The notes beneath the pieces were generated by a model. It saw only the letters and a list, made by a program, of their open reading frames with translations, had not been told where the DNA came from and ran no database searches. Of a DNA stretch of 64,000 bases, positions 1 to 13,200 are shown in pieces (the stretch's first letter is position 1; every line of letters starts with the position of its first letter). Position numbers and translations under genes: made by a program. This stretch comes from Nymphaea colorata (taxonomy: Eukaryota > Streptophyta > Magnoliopsida > Nymphaeales > Nymphaeaceae), in contig NC_045143.1 in NCBI RefSeq assembly GCF_008831285.2, positions 4,845,503 through 4,909,502 of the forward strand. Direction: 5' to 3'.

Positions 1-587
1 GAGAAAGATACTAGTTACACTAAATGACCCTCGCTGCGGACAAAATTATGTGGAAATAAATATTAAAATGTTTTTTCTTGTTTTCATATTTTTATCAAAA
101 GTAATGTGTCGAATATTTCTAGTTTAGTCTTCTGTATATAACTTTGTATCTACTTTTCAAAATTGTTTTTTCTATCTATTTAAGTCTGAAATCAATTTGA
201 ATCTCTATTAAAATAGAACAGTTGTCAATCTATTTTTCCAGCGGGTTCCAACCATAAAATGGAGTGGATCGAATGAAGTAAAGGATCACCATTTGCCACT
301 TGATGACAAGATGTATGCATTCACAACCTATGAGAGAACTAACAATCACATGATTCTTTTGGTTATTAATAAATGAAAGAGACATTTGTATAATAGTTTC
401 AATAGCACAAGTCCTCATTCTTATTTTTTTCTTGGTTCCGTATTCCTGTTAGCTTCTCTTTTGAATTTTGTGCTGCTATTTCGTGAGGTTCTGTCATATA
501 CAGTGTGAGTATTTTGATAGCTATGATTGTTTCTTGGTGGTGGCCCTTGTCATGAATCATTTTGTCTTTCATCTTTTAAAATTTCAG

Positions 588-3500
588 GGGAGGATTGGGA
601 AAAGATGAGGGTGTAGCAGGAGAAAATGGAACTATAACAGGAAAAGAGTGTCCCAAAGGACTCTTTGGGTTGTTTTGTGTGGTAATATTGTGCTTCATTT
701 AATTGTTTTACAATGTTTGCCATTTAAATTGCAGTCGACATGTCAAAAGGATTGTTTATCCATTATTGCTGTAGAATGTAGCTTTTTAAATTAATTTAGA
801 CTTGCAGAGATCATCTTCTCTGCATAAATTCGTTTGTAAAAAAATTACCTTACATTTTATTCAGTACTGTCTGTGGGAAAGTTTGTCCACTAGTGACTAC
901 TTAAATTGTCATGTTTGTGCTTGTCTTATATTACTCATTGTCTTTCCTGAATATTATCTTTTGAATTGATTTTTATTACTTATTTTCTTTGCCTGAATAC
1001 TAGCTCTTGTCTAATGCAGTTTTTTCTCCTAGTTATATGTTTTCCTGATACGACCATTATTATTCTTTTGAAGCATGCATTCACAATTTCTATGACTACT
1101 GCTTGCAGATGATCTTGTTGCTAAGATTGCTTTCTTTTTTATTCTTTGGTAAGTTAGATTTGATGTCCATGTTGTATGGGACTCCCTATTTCTTCCCTTA
1201 TTCCGTCCTTTCTTAATGTAGCGATTGCTTGATATGCGGTGTGGAAAACCATGTGTGATGGATGGGAACTTGTCCGGTGCTGGTGTCGGTTAAGAAACTG
1301 GATTTTAAAAGTGCTGGCTTCTGAATTTTTTTGTGAAGCATCGTTTGGAGCAGTCCTGGCTCAAATCAACAAAAGGGTACCCTTCAGCTAAGAGGGACCT
1401 ATCTGCACAACCAGATATGACAGCAAACCTGGATATTCAATGAATAAAATCCACCAAATCTTCCAATTTTCATGGATTGTTTTATACTTGTGCGGATTTA
1501 TGTTCAAGGTTCTTGTTGGGTGCTTATATTGAAATTTTACCCAATGACATCACATGGCACAAAATATAATATTTCTCAACATATTTGATGTTAATAGTTT
1601 TCTGATTTTAGTATAAGTATCACCAATTAGAACAAAAGTTTTCTTTTTTACTTCCTATTTTCTCTTTAGAAGTTGATCTACTTGTCTCGTGATCCAATGA
1701 GTTGCATCATATATGGTTTATATGGGATGTGTTTACTACTCGTCATATATCCGTCTAACATTATTTGTCCCTTGACTTCATGCCTAAATCCATCCTTTTA
1801 GAAATCCTGTTCTTAACATTCTGCCTGTGTAACTCCTTATCCAAACTGATCCTCTTCCCATATAATATGGAGTAAAACCTCGTCATACCTGCTTCATCCT
1901 CCCAATGGTTTGCCTGTGTTGCATGCCCCACTTGAAGGTCACCTTATATATCATTCTAATCATCATTATTAAGTAACCAATATAGTCGTTTCTATTTCAT
2001 TCATTGCTTCTTACTTCTATCAGCTTGATTTTTCTGTATCTATTAATGATATGTTTATTCAGTTGATCTTGGGTGTGTAAATTCAATTTTCTGTTTTTAT
2101 TTTTACTTCTAATTTGAATAGCCCTCTTGTTTTGTAGGAATGCCCATCAGGGACCTACAAGAATGTCACTGGTTCTGATCCAGAGCTTTGCTATCCATGT
2201 CCAGCATATGAGCTCCCACATAGGGCAATGTATATTAATGTTCGAGGTACATTAACCTGTTCATTCTTATGGAATGTATGTTATTATGGTTAGGAACTCT
2301 CTAGGCTACGTTGGGCAATCAGATAGCTTTATTATATTACTGTGTGTACGTGCATGCTTTAAGCATCTCGTTATTCTTCTTAGTTCCTGCTTTTTTGACC
2401 ATTCACTGCATCAGATGCAAGATTGCTTTTAGTTTTCATTTAGTTAACTAACAATTTTTTGGATCAAGTCAAAGTTCAATGGATGAATTTCTGTATATTG
2501 TTTGTTCTATATAAGTGGAGTGTGAAAATCAATAAAAATAGTTTCTTTGCAACAGGTGGTGTAGCTGGAACTCCTTGTCCCTACAAATGCATGTCTGATA
2601 GATATCACATGCCAAACTGTTATACTCCCCTGGAAGAGTTAATATACACTTTTGGTGGGCCTTGGCTGTTTGGCCTCCTTTTATCTGGTCTGCTTGTTTT
2701 ATTGGCCCTTGTGTTGAGTGTAGCACGCATGAAGTTTGTCGGTGCTGATGAATTGCCTGGTCCTGCTCCAACTCAACATGGATCTCAAATTGATCACTCA
2801 TTTCCTTTCCTTGAATCACTGAATGAGGTTAATGTTATTTTTCTTATGTTTCTGTTGGCTAGAATAGTTTTGATCCTTTTCTGCCCTTATAGTTCCTATT
2901 TCTTTTTTTTTTTTCCTATGCAGGTTCTGGAAACAAATAGAGCTGAAGAATCCCAGAGTCATGTGCACAGAATGTATTTCATGGGTCCAAATACTTTTAG
3001 TGAACCTTGGCACTTGCCCCACTCGCCTCCAGATCAAGTTATGGAGATTGTGTATGCCACTTCCCTTATTCTAGTTGTTTCTTGAGTCCGTCTTCATGAG
3101 AAAATGCCAAAAAAGGGGAAAGTAAAGGAAAACAAGAAAAAGGGAGAAATTTTTTATATTTTGAAAGAAAGCACCAAAATGAGAAAAAATGAATGTTAAT
3201 ATATTTTAAATTATTTAAGGTTTTCTTTTTTTTTTTCTCATTTTTTTTCAGAAAAAATGAATGTTAATATATTTTACACACAAAAGAATTGGTTTTGTGA
3301 AACTTTGTTTTTTAAAAAACTGGTTTAATCCCTTTTTTAAAAACTGGGTTGTGTGTTTGGGTAATAGTACCAACTACCAACGCATATTTTTTTGTGAATA
3401 ACTTGGGGGGTGCGAGGTTATTCTCCCTTTTTTGGAAAACAGTTTTTGCCAAAAATGAGTTTTGGAAAAACCCATTTTTTGTGTCATCCAAACGCGCCTG

Positions 3501-6500
3501 AAATGGCATTTTGAAATGAAAACAACTTTTCACCTCCAAAATTTGGTTTTAGGGTGTCGTTCAAACGTCCCCTTAAGGTTTTCTTTAACATATTATTACA
3601 TATTTTGAATTTGAGCAATGTTTTGGACCTTTTGGTAAACAATGTTAATTTTTTTTATATTTTTTCTATTATTTTTATGTTTTTTTACTATTTGAAGTCC
3701 CAAGATTTTTCCCAAAAAAACTTTGTGCTAGAAACCCGAGAACAATATTTGCACAGTGTTTTTGGTTCCTTGGTCCATAACTCAGTACCATGTCCTTCAG
3801 GTATGAAGATGCATTCAATAGATTTGTCGATGAGATCAATGCTCTGGCTGCATATCAATGGTGGGAGGGTGCTATCTACAGCATTCTTTCTGTTCTTGTT
3901 TATCCCTTTGCTTGGTCATGGCTGCAATGGCGTAGGAAGAAGAAACTGCAAAGGCTTCGTGAGTTTGTTCGGTCAGAGTATGATCATTCATGCTTGCGCT
4001 CATGTCGATCCCGTGCTCTCTACGAGGGGCTTAAGGTCAGCTAGTAAACCAGTAACCTTTTGGGTTCATTCTATGCACTTCTCAACAATGTTTTATTTGG
4101 GGTTCACTTCACTTCTCTTGTGCTTCTCTGGCTTCTCTTCTATGGCATAGGCATAGCAACAGACTTGATCAGGACAAGATTGACTTAGCAGGCTTAATAA
4201 AGCCTGGATGTTCAATCAGGATTGGGTTGAGATTGGCTGAGGTAGGGTGGGTCTGATTAGCTAGCCAATGGCTTCATTTTTATGTTTACCGACTTAAAGT
4301 GAGCTGAGTCGGGCTGGCGAAATATATGATCAGTGAGTTGGCCCAGCCCAAATAGACTGGGTTGGGTGGCACAGCCTGTTGTCCAGCTTTTCTGGTGGAA
4401 AGGTTCCAATCTGATATTTCTGCTTCTAACGTCCAGATGCTTTTTAACACCCTCATTTCGAATAACAATATTATTTTGCTTCAGAACTTTCAGTGCCATG
4501 ATTCCGGATCTGTGTGAAGTTATTAGAATGGTTTCACATTATGATACATGTAGAGTAGGAGGTGGCCAAATGTGGTCACCTTATTTGGTGAACAGCTGAC
4601 CCAGTTGCTTTGGTTAATGCATTTGTAAGATATGTCAGACATCTTTGAGGATGGGATTAGGTAGGTAGTGGGCTGTGCCTTTTTGTCACTTCCTATGATA
4701 GGTACTTCATTCCAGGCTGTGTGCATTCGTGGATGAGATTTTTTGTTGCCTTATGCAAGAAAAAGTGCTTTTGATTGTATTGTCGATAGTTGCTTCAAAC
4801 AATTCATTTTAATCCCTTTTCTGTTCAATTACTCTCTTGGCAAACGTGTTAAGGTTTTTATTTTTTCCTTTCTTGGGCCTTTGTTCTTGCGTAACTAAGA
4901 GGTCCTTCTGTTGAAACTCCAGCACATGGCTTGGATAAGTCTTATGGATCCACTCATGTTTTCTAGTTTGAATATTCTTTGCTTTATCAAACTTCTCAAT
5001 GTGCTCATCATTCTCAAGGTAAATTTTGACTTTTCTAATTGTTTATATAGGTGGCTGCTACTCCAGATTTGATGCTAGGTTATATCGATTTTTTCCTTGG
5101 AGGAGATGAGAAGAGACCCGATCTTCCCCCTCGCCTTCATCAACGGTTTCCCATGTGTTTAATCTTTGGTGGCGATGGGAGCTATATGGCACCATTCTCT
5201 CTTCACAGCGACAATGTTCTGACCAGCCTTATGAGTCAGGTTTGTTGACCGTGTGGAACAATTTGCCTGGTATTTCAATTTTACAATGTGAAACTAATAT
5301 TTGATCCATGTTGGGACTAATGCTTTTTGAATAAGGTTCATTTGCTTGTTTCTCTTGTTATCTATGGCTTCTGATTGTTGTGTACTCTGTTTTCCAGTCT
5401 GTACCACCAACCATATGGTACAGACTTGTAGCTGGATTGAATGCTCAATTGCGATTAGTTCGTCGAGGCCGCCTACGTGTAACATTGCTGCCAGTTCTTA
5501 GTTGGCTTGAGACTCATGCTAATCCTGCTTTGAACATGCATGGTGTATGGATTGATCTGGCTTGGTTTCAGGCTACAGGCTTTGGTTACTGTCAGTTTGG
5601 ACTTGTAGCTTATGCCTTTGAAGAAGAAGCTTTCACTTCTTGTGAAGTCTCTGGTGGCTTACCGAGGGATGAATTGCCACGGTATGCTATACTAATTGCA
5701 CCGATTTTTTGTTTTGTTGTCCTTTTGCTGTTAACTAATGTTGTCCCACCTGTGGTTTCTTGGTGATCAATTGTAGCAAACTACTTCGAATCTGTATACG
5801 ATTTTCTTCATCTCATTCACAGTTGACCTTGTCCTGCAGTACGTACAGCTTACAAGGGGATGATCAAGTGAATCACAATGTGAGGAGCAATGAAAACATT
5901 TTGTTGCGTAAAAGAATTTGTGGTGCTATTTTAGACACAAATAGTTTGCGCATGCTTGAGGAGAGAAGGGACATATTCTTCCCCCTCTCCCTTATTGTTC
6001 ATAACACCAGACCTGTTGGTCACCAGGTATTCCTGTTTGTTTATTTTGCCCAACGTTTCTGCTCCAGGTCTTTTCCCTTTACCCTTACAGGACTTCATTG
6101 GTGAATAATGTCTTATGCTATTTACTTCTGCAGGATCTTGTTGGATTGGTCCTATCTGTTCTGCTATTAGGAGATTTTAGCCTAGTGTTGCTTACGTTAC
6201 TGCAGCTATACTCAATCTCACTGGGAGACTTCTTTTTAGTTCTCTTCATTCTTCCTCTAGGCATACTTTCACCATTTCCTGCTGGAATCAATGCGCTATT
6301 TAGCCATGGTCCAAGACGGTCTGCAGGTCTTGCTCGTGTGTATGCATTGTGGAACGTTACTTCCTTGTTTAACATTGTGAGTTGCTTTTAGTTGCTTGTG
6401 CTCTTTTTCCTTCTATTTCTGTGTGTTACTTTTTTAAACTGTTGCTGGAAAAAATATTACTGCCGGAAATTGTTGCTTGTTTTCTGCAGTGTTTAGAAAC

Positions 6501-7278
6501 AATAGAAGAGAGAGTGGAGCGTACCATCGGGCCCCTTTTTCATTTTTACCCCGTATCGTACGATACGGGAGATACGCGTGTGATACGCACGCGTATCGTG
6601 CGTATGACATTTATCTAATCGTTTTTGTTGATACGGACGATACATATCGTACGATACGGATAACATTGCCTGTGAGTTCTTAATGCAAATTCTTAGAAGC
6701 AAGTTATATGCTGGGTATGGTTTTGTTTAAAATAATGACGTAAAATTGTGTTTTTTATTTAATTTGAGACGTATTATTGTTATGGCTATGTAACATGAAG
6801 CCCATCTCTGTGTTATAGTTGCTGTTCATTAGTTTTGCGGCTTGTACTTTTGCCTGATGCAATTCATCTTCTTGAAACTTGACCATGTGCTTATCAAACC
6901 ATAAAAGTTTTCTTTCCCCTTCTATTTTTCTATAATCAGGGTGGGGAACTATGACGCTGGGATGCTGGCTTCTTTGTTTTGCTGTGTAGCTTCTTCATGA
7001 TTATGCCATTTATTTCTGTAGTTGTTTTTGCTGATTGGTTTCAGATTGATTCCAATTATTTGATTCCTGTCTTCATCTCCGGTCAAATTAACCATTTTCA
7101 TGGCCTCTTCTCTTTTCCAGGGATTACTATTTTGTATTAGGCATTTCTCTTGTAGGACTGATTTTCATGCACATAATTTCGGCAGGTTGTAGCGTTCATA
7201 TGTGGATTCCTTCACTACAGATCCCAGTCTTCAAGTAAAAAACACCCAAATTTTCAGCCTTGGAATTTTAGCATGTAA
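588..7278 (+). CDS. Plant multi-pass membrane protein, glycine-rich / At5g11700-like family (3' part)
   Basis: Ten exons were traced: 588-681, 2138-2246, 2556-2827, 2924-3051, 3801-4035, 5051-5239, 5398-5681, 5840-6026, 6134-6376 and 7186-7278. They join in one frame to 610 residues ending in TAA. The order is a Cys-rich segment (ECPSGTYKNVTG, LCYPCPAYELPHR, GTPCPYKCMSDRYHMPNC), a first membrane span (WLFGLLLSGLLVLLALVL), a cytosolic-looking stretch, a second hydrophobic segment (WWEGAIYSILSVLVYPFAW) with a following basic patch, a conserved middle domain (LPPRLHQRFPMCLIFGGDGSYM) and a C-terminal block of several membrane spans. This matches the C-terminal part of a plant-specific family annotated as glycine-rich or ephrin-receptor-like transmembrane proteins, whose biochemical role I do not know. 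The first exon begins in mid-codon, so the N-terminal part lies upstream of the window; I saw no exon in 1-587. Exon borders are firm except the acceptor at 5838, which was chosen by frame. Confidence 0.85.
3290..3590. repeat. MITE-like fragment in an intron
   Basis: Inside the 3052-3800 intron is a stretch rich in short phrases typical of plant MITE ends. GTGTCATCCAAACGCGCC (about 3481) and GGTGTCGTTCAAACGTCCCC (about 3554) are variants of each other, and GGGTTGTGTGTTTGGGTAATAG (about 3345) could be the opposite end. I could not fix a clean terminal inverted repeat or a target-site duplication, so the borders are approximate. Confidence 0.3.
6551..6662. repeat. Self-complementary GATACG-rich block in an intron
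   Basis: In the last intron of the membrane-protein gene, a 110-bp block is built from GATACG and its complement CGTATC. It contains a perfect 18-bp palindrome at 6551-6568 (CCGTATCGTACGATACGG), a related palindrome near 6644-6655 (TATCGTACGATA), and a middle inverted pair GATACGCGTG / CACGCGTATC. The DNA is CpG-rich in an AT-rich intron. No coding meaning is seen. Confidence 0.7.
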
Positions 7279-8120
7279 GTATACGTTGGATTTTGAATTG
7301 TTGGTGAAGCAGCACCAAGTTTTCTCAAGTTTTATTGTTCAACAGGGAAGAAAACGGATGGTGGATGTTGCCTACCTGTCTCGTGCTGTGTAAATGCGTC
7401 CAGGCACGACTGATTGACTGGCATGTTGCTAATCTAGAGATTCAAGACCGATCTTTGTATAGTAAAGACCCAAACAGGTTCTGGCAGTCCTGATATTCGT
7501 TAACCATTGATCGTGGTGAGTATTACACGTATTTTTGGCCCTTTTGTTCTCCCTCTTTTTTTTTGGCAGAGTGAGAAGAAGTTGCTAAGAAGTTGATTGT
7601 CACACGGAAAAGGGGTAGCTTTCCTTTTTGGGTGCTATTCAATTTGTAACTATGAAGAGCATGCTGATTGGTCCGTTCGAGTGTAGTCAAAAGTTAAAGA
7701 GTTAATGTCCCTGTGCAGCTACAATGATTCTTTTGCCAATGTAAATATCAGATGCGTATTCTTTGCTAAACGGCCTCTTATGGGGAAATGGTTATTTTTG
7801 GTCTCTCGAGCTTCTTTTACCTCAAAGCCATCTTGTTCTTCGTAGCGCTTTTTCCTGTCGGACGATTTAAGTTCCTTTTTACTTTGGGTTTTCCTAGGGA
7901 ACATAACATGCGTGGCAGCGAGGCATCTGCCACGATTTTCGTTAATCTCTCAGTATTCGAGGTCGTAATCCTTCCGTTTAAGATATTTTATCCAGATATT
8001 TTTGTAATTCATTTACGTCTTTGCACCTTCACCATGTTGCCAGGAAACCTTACTTCCATATTTTAAAATTCATTTGTCGCTTCTGTTTTGCTTCTGTTTG
8101 ACGCTGCTTCCCCTAATCCC

Positions 8121-8345
8121 ACTCCCATTGATTATGTTAATAATATAATTTTTCAAAATGTTTGCTTCGTGACTTTTACTTCAATTTATTGCATCTCCCA
8201 TTGGTTATGCTGCTGTTATATTTTTCAAAATGTTTGCTTCGTGACTTTTACTTCAATTTATTGCATCTCCCATTGGTTATGCTGCTGTTATATTTTTCAA
8301 AATGTTTGCTTCATGACCTTTTCTTCTAACTTATTGCATCCCACT
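8121..8345. repeat. 72-bp tandem repeat, nearly three copies
   Basis: The phrase CAAAATGTTTGCTTC recurs at 8154, 8226 and 8298, an exact period of 72 bp. The first two full units are almost identical; the third drifts after about 30 bases and ends near 8345. A degraded earlier half-unit starts at about 8121. Confidence 0.9.
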
Positions 8346-8916
8346 TTTCTCGCTGGACTACTCACTGTTGTCCAAACAACAGAGTCCTTACTCTTTTTTC
8401 TGTTTATTTTGTGACATATTCGTGTTATTTCACCGAGGAAGGGTCCATGGTCGGCGGTTCATTGTTGGAGCCGCTACTCCGCTGGCCAACTTATTCAACG
8501 AACTGCTGAGAGTCCTGGAAAAAAGAATTAATGTGACCCTACGGCGGCAGTCATTGGAAGAGCTTTAACGATTCTTCGTGATTGGTAGAGGTCTCCGGAT
8601 TCTAGCTCCATTGACATTCACTCTGTTAAAGCTAGATACGACAGACACAATTCACAACCAGCATGAGCATGAGCGGGCCAGGGAAATTCTATTACGGTTA
8701 CAAAAATCGTTTTATGAATCGAATCAGTGATGCTGGAGATCCGACCAACCGGCACTAATCTATTCAGCTAAATCAGCTGTGAATGGTCAAATAAATTGCA
8801 CACTTTAAATTAGCCACCTGATCTGGTATTCAAGCTGATTCTTATAATATTGCTACAAAAGCATCCACGGGTTTCTCACTAGAATGGGCCATGGCCTTCC
8901 TAGACACACCTAGACA

Positions 8917-8957
<41 letters not shown>
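8917..8957. repeat. (GT)n(GA)n microsatellite
   Basis: Seven GT units run directly into about thirteen GA units. Confidence 0.95.
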
Positions 8958-8961
<4 letters not shown>

Positions 8962-9294
8962 GGATCATTGGAGGAACGAGGCAGATTGAATGATCTACTG
9001 GTCCAAATTTGGACACAGAGATGTGATCTACACGTTTGAACTTCACAGAAGCTAGCTCTCAAGTTCACAGGCACTTGTGGGAACATGCTTGAACAAGTTT
9101 CCAAATCAAAGAAGTCAAGGGATTGTTCCTGTGAATTCAAAGCGTATGGATCACATCTGTGTGTTGAGAATATTTTAGTGGTATAAATCCGAAGGTGGCA
9201 TTCATGAAGAAGTTTGTACCTAACTTGTCTGCAGCTATGCTCTTATCATTGCGAATATATACACAAATATCCTCCCATGGACAGCGCATAAGAG

Positions 9295-9319
9295 GGAGAG
9301 AGAGAGAGAGAGAGAGAGA
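9295..9319. repeat. (GA)n microsatellite
   Basis: Uninterrupted run of about twelve GA/AG units. Confidence 0.95.
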
Positions 9320-9827
9320 TTGTACCAAGTAAATAAATAAGTAGGTAACCAAATTGTATATGCTAACACCGAATCAGGTCCCACCGACTATGACAGGGCC
9401 ATCCAACGCCATGTTTTTATAGCGTGGAAGAATACGCTACGAGCAAGGTCCGACCCTCATGCCACATGGGGACAACAGCATGAAAAATTACTCTCCGGAT
9501 TCTGCAGACTAGCTGAGGACCCACTGAGTTGTTCAATCTTCTATTTTATGTTAAAAGAAAGAATGAAGAAGAATGATTCAGCAACAGAGCAGGCCGTGGA
9601 GGTGTTGAAGGGCATCATGCGCCCAACCAATCACCGGCCAGGGGCGTAATCTTTTTAAGTACATTGGCAATAATTTATTAGGTAAGGGTGGATAACGGGT
9701 CGGGTACACGATGGGCAGTTGGATACTCTGCTTGTGACGGACCCAACTTGAATTGTTCATTTGACACCTCAGTTGGCCAGATTAAAAAAATTTGCACAGC
9801 CGGACTGGCCCGAATTGGGTATTGAGG

Positions 9828-9831
<4 letters not shown>

Positions 9832-9894
<63 letters not shown>
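9832..9894. repeat. (AT)n microsatellite
   Basis: Uninterrupted 63-bp TA/AT run, the longest complete one in the window. Confidence 0.97.
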
Positions 9895-9896
<2 letters not shown>

Positions 9897-10025
9897 TTGG
9901 CTCACTTAAAAACTCTGAGGTCCATCGTCAATGACTCTCTTATAAAGTGTTCATGTGCTGATGATGACGCCCTTAAAAATTGTCACTAAAGGCTTCTAAG
10001 ATATTAAAATCTAAAATATGACCGG

Positions 10026-10173
10026 CTTCAAATAAGGATGGACATTGAATCGAGTACTCGACACACATAAAGTTGGCAACTCGTAACTAAGAGGAACAAC
10101 TTCAAATAAGGGTGGACATTGAATTGGGTACTCTACACACATAAAGTCGATAACTACGCAGGTTACGCTTGTG
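10026..10173. repeat. 74-bp imperfect tandem duplication
   Basis: CTTCAAATAAGGATGGACAT at 10026 and CTTCAAATAAGGGTGGACAT at 10100 start two units of about 74 bp. The unit carries ACACACATAAAGT and has drifted most at its 3' end. Confidence 0.8.
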
Positions 10174-10220
10174 CCATCAGTTAGGGCTTCGAGTCAGCCA
10201 GACTTGGATCAGGCGAACCC

Positions 10221-10296
10221 GATGCCCACCCTTATATAAAAAAATATATATAAAAATGATGCCCACCCTTATATATAAAAATATATATAAAAATAA
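10221..10296. repeat. 37-bp tandem duplication
   Basis: GATGCCCACCCTTATATA occurs at 10221 and again at 10258, each followed by an AT-rich tail; the period is 37 bp. Confidence 0.8.
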
Positions 10297-13200
10297 AAGA
10301 AGGTGCAACGCTTGAACCAATGAAGATCATGTGAATCTAACACCAACCATTTGTTTAATTGTTTGCCCCACTCGTAACCAAACTTGACGGCCACTTATGG
10401 CACAGGCTATACATTGTCTCCCGCCCGTCTCTTGAGTCCGTCTGTCCCATGAAAATCCTTTCTCTTGAAAGCGACGTTTTTTTGGGTTCAACCAGATTTT
10501 TCAGCTGTCTGGCACTATCAGCGTTGAATAATGTAGACCAGTTCTCTACTTTGTCCTGTTCTTTTTGGTCTGTAAGAAATCTTAACTTTTTCCTCCTCTC
10601 AAGAAAGATACACCCATCTAAGAAGCCTCTTCCATCCATATCTTTAAGCTCATAGCCGAGTGAAAGAAATCAACAATGATAAGAAGGATCTCATTCATAC
10701 AGATCCTTAAATGGCATGAATTGCTCATCTCTCTCCCTCGTTGTGTACCTCCTTCTCACTTTTCCAGTTTGCATAAAAGCAATAATATTTTACCGCATGA
10801 AGAAAAAATGATACAATCGAGAGTGCTCTCCTCCGCCTCTCACCATTAAATTAGTCGTGAAGAGACAGACAAGAAAGCTTACAATTCAAACCTTGCATCT
10901 GCTTGCCCTCCACATCTTTTTCTCCGTTCGCCGTCTCTGCACTCACTTCCTCCACCTCCCACTTGATTTGCTTTTTTCTTTTTTCCGGCTTATCAATAAC
11001 TTGGTAGTTTATATAATTAAGTGCTACGATTTTCGAAACTGTTTAATAAATCAATGCAACTTAGGCATCAAGTAGCAGTACCGAAACTTTTTTCCACAAA
11101 AAAATTGTACTTGAGCAGTAAGACTTAATGGCGTTCCCAACAGCGTGAAACTACAAAACTAATACTCTAAGATGAGCTACATAACATGCGGGCTTGTGTG
11201 GGTAGTTCCCATATTGTTATAGCATTTTACTATGGTTTAAGATCTTATGAAGGGTATACAATTAAGTAGGGTATAAAATTAAGTTAGTTTCTAGCTCCGC
11301 TGCGTGGGATATACAGTATCTTCACTCTTAACGCCTATGCATTTAAACTTAATTTCAGCTTGTAATGTCAGCCGTGGGTTTTGAACGGCAGCTGCTCCAT
11401 TAATGGCAGCCATCCATCCCCATCCACTGCAGCACTTATAATCGAAACAGGTCATGTGCATAAAAAATTATGCATGTAATGTTTAACGACCAAAATGTTC
11501 TTAAAAGAAAAAAACGAAGGTTTTTAAAAGGACAACATGGAAGTTACCAAAATATTAAGTCTAAAATATATAATTTGTATTAAACAATGTAACATGCTCA
11601 AATCCACTTTTTTTGTGTTTCTTTAAGTGTATATTTGTTGCGTGCACACCCTTGTGCACGCAATTCGCATACAGTCGGCCGCAGCTGGCTTTTCTGAGGG
11701 AAATTAGGTTGGATTTGCTCTGAAGCTGCTCTAAATAAACAGGCAGGTCAACTCTTGCCCTTGTATCTTAGCTGCCTCCTTGGCCTGAATTATATTATCT
11801 CTTTCCACACCTCCACATAATAATTGCAACCAAGAATTGTATTTCTTCACTTTAATAATTCAAACAGGTTAAAGGAATAATTTGAGTGATCTTAATCGTT
11901 CATACTATTTGATTTCATCTTCCCGTTGTTGGATTAAATAATTCAATCACAACCATAAGCTCGGCGACTTGATGAAGAGCATTAACTCCTTCTCCTTTTT
12001 AGCTTTCTAGGTCCAAATTTTAAAGCTAAGAGGTTAGCTGGCCAAGAAAAATATAAAGGAAAGGCCACATCTGTAGCACCACTAGTTAATCTCCAAAGTT
12101 ATATTATTTTATAAGCTACAGTAAACTAAAGGATGAGTTGAGTTATAGTTGTCACTTGTAAGGATGAACAAAGCAATTAAAAGCAATCTTCGCATCCAAG
12201 TTGCACCAATTTATTATTGATTTTTAATTGTTTTCCCATTTGAGGCGGTTTATAGAAAAATAATATATGGTAGCTGCAGAATTATATAATGGACGTTAAG
12301 AGTAGTGAAAAACAAGAAACGTATTATTACTCAGTCCCAGCGAACGGGCATATATTTGGGTGGTTTTCTTACGAAGCACGCTGTTCTTAGCGTCAAATCA
12401 GGAACATGAGACAAAAAGTTTGGTACCCAAAATCCAAAGTCCATCTGAGATGATCTGGGTATATAACTTTCCTTGTCGTTCGTTCATCCTGTTTGGTGGC
12501 ATGAGTTGGAGTTTTATTGGTAATTGACGCTGTCGATTCTAGCGATTTTGAGATATAGAGCAATAAGAAAGATTTTCGTTTCGTGGTGCTAGAAAACAGC
12601 GAGGATTTAAAATCCCATCAAACATGTTTGGCAAAGAGATGGTGTTGGTTTTTTGGGATTCTACTATTAAGATATTATGTTCATATGGTTATTCCTGCAA
12701 GTAGAACAATTATAAGCTTTCAGTATGATAGAGATATGCACATGGAAGAATTTAATGTTGATGCTTCCATAACAAATAAAACTGAGAAAAAAAAAAACCA
12801 AGTAGTTTCCTTTCCAACTCTGCCAAGGTTCTAACCTGTTCCTTAGATCCGAATTCCGTAGGCACTTTTGTAACCAAATCTGAAGCCAAGTTCGATATCT
12901 ACCAAGGTGTGACCTGATTGCATATAGATGTAGGATCATATGTTGATTGAGTCTGAAACTAAATCCAATTGGATAAAGTCTAATGACTTTGGTTGAAAAA
13001 GTTCAATAAAAAGAAGAAAAGTGAACTCAACCTCCACAAAACCCAAATTAGATTAGCTCTAACCTGAATATAGCCATTTTTTTAAATGTTTGTTCAGGGG
13101 AAACTACCTTAAAGGTCATACCTTTATATGTTTCCAAGGTTGTGGTTTGCTTGGAATGGACTTCCACACTTTAACTTGAGTCCCATGATTAAACTAATCG

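Noticed and set aside
2459-3085. A single 208-codon gene
   Set aside because: The frame reads through an intron. Splice sites at 2556, 2827, 2924 and 3051 break it into two exons of the membrane-protein gene.
3290-3590. A complete MITE with defined ends
   Set aside because: Only candidate ends were seen. No matching terminal inverted repeats with a target duplication could be set, so it is listed only as a low-confidence fragment.
3554-4150. A 198-codon plus-strand frame
   Set aside because: It lies in another frame over intron DNA and the real exon 3801-4035, and has no family resemblance.
8121-8345. CRISPR-like array
   Set aside because: The 72-bp units are contiguous with no unique spacers, and the window is a plant nuclear genome.
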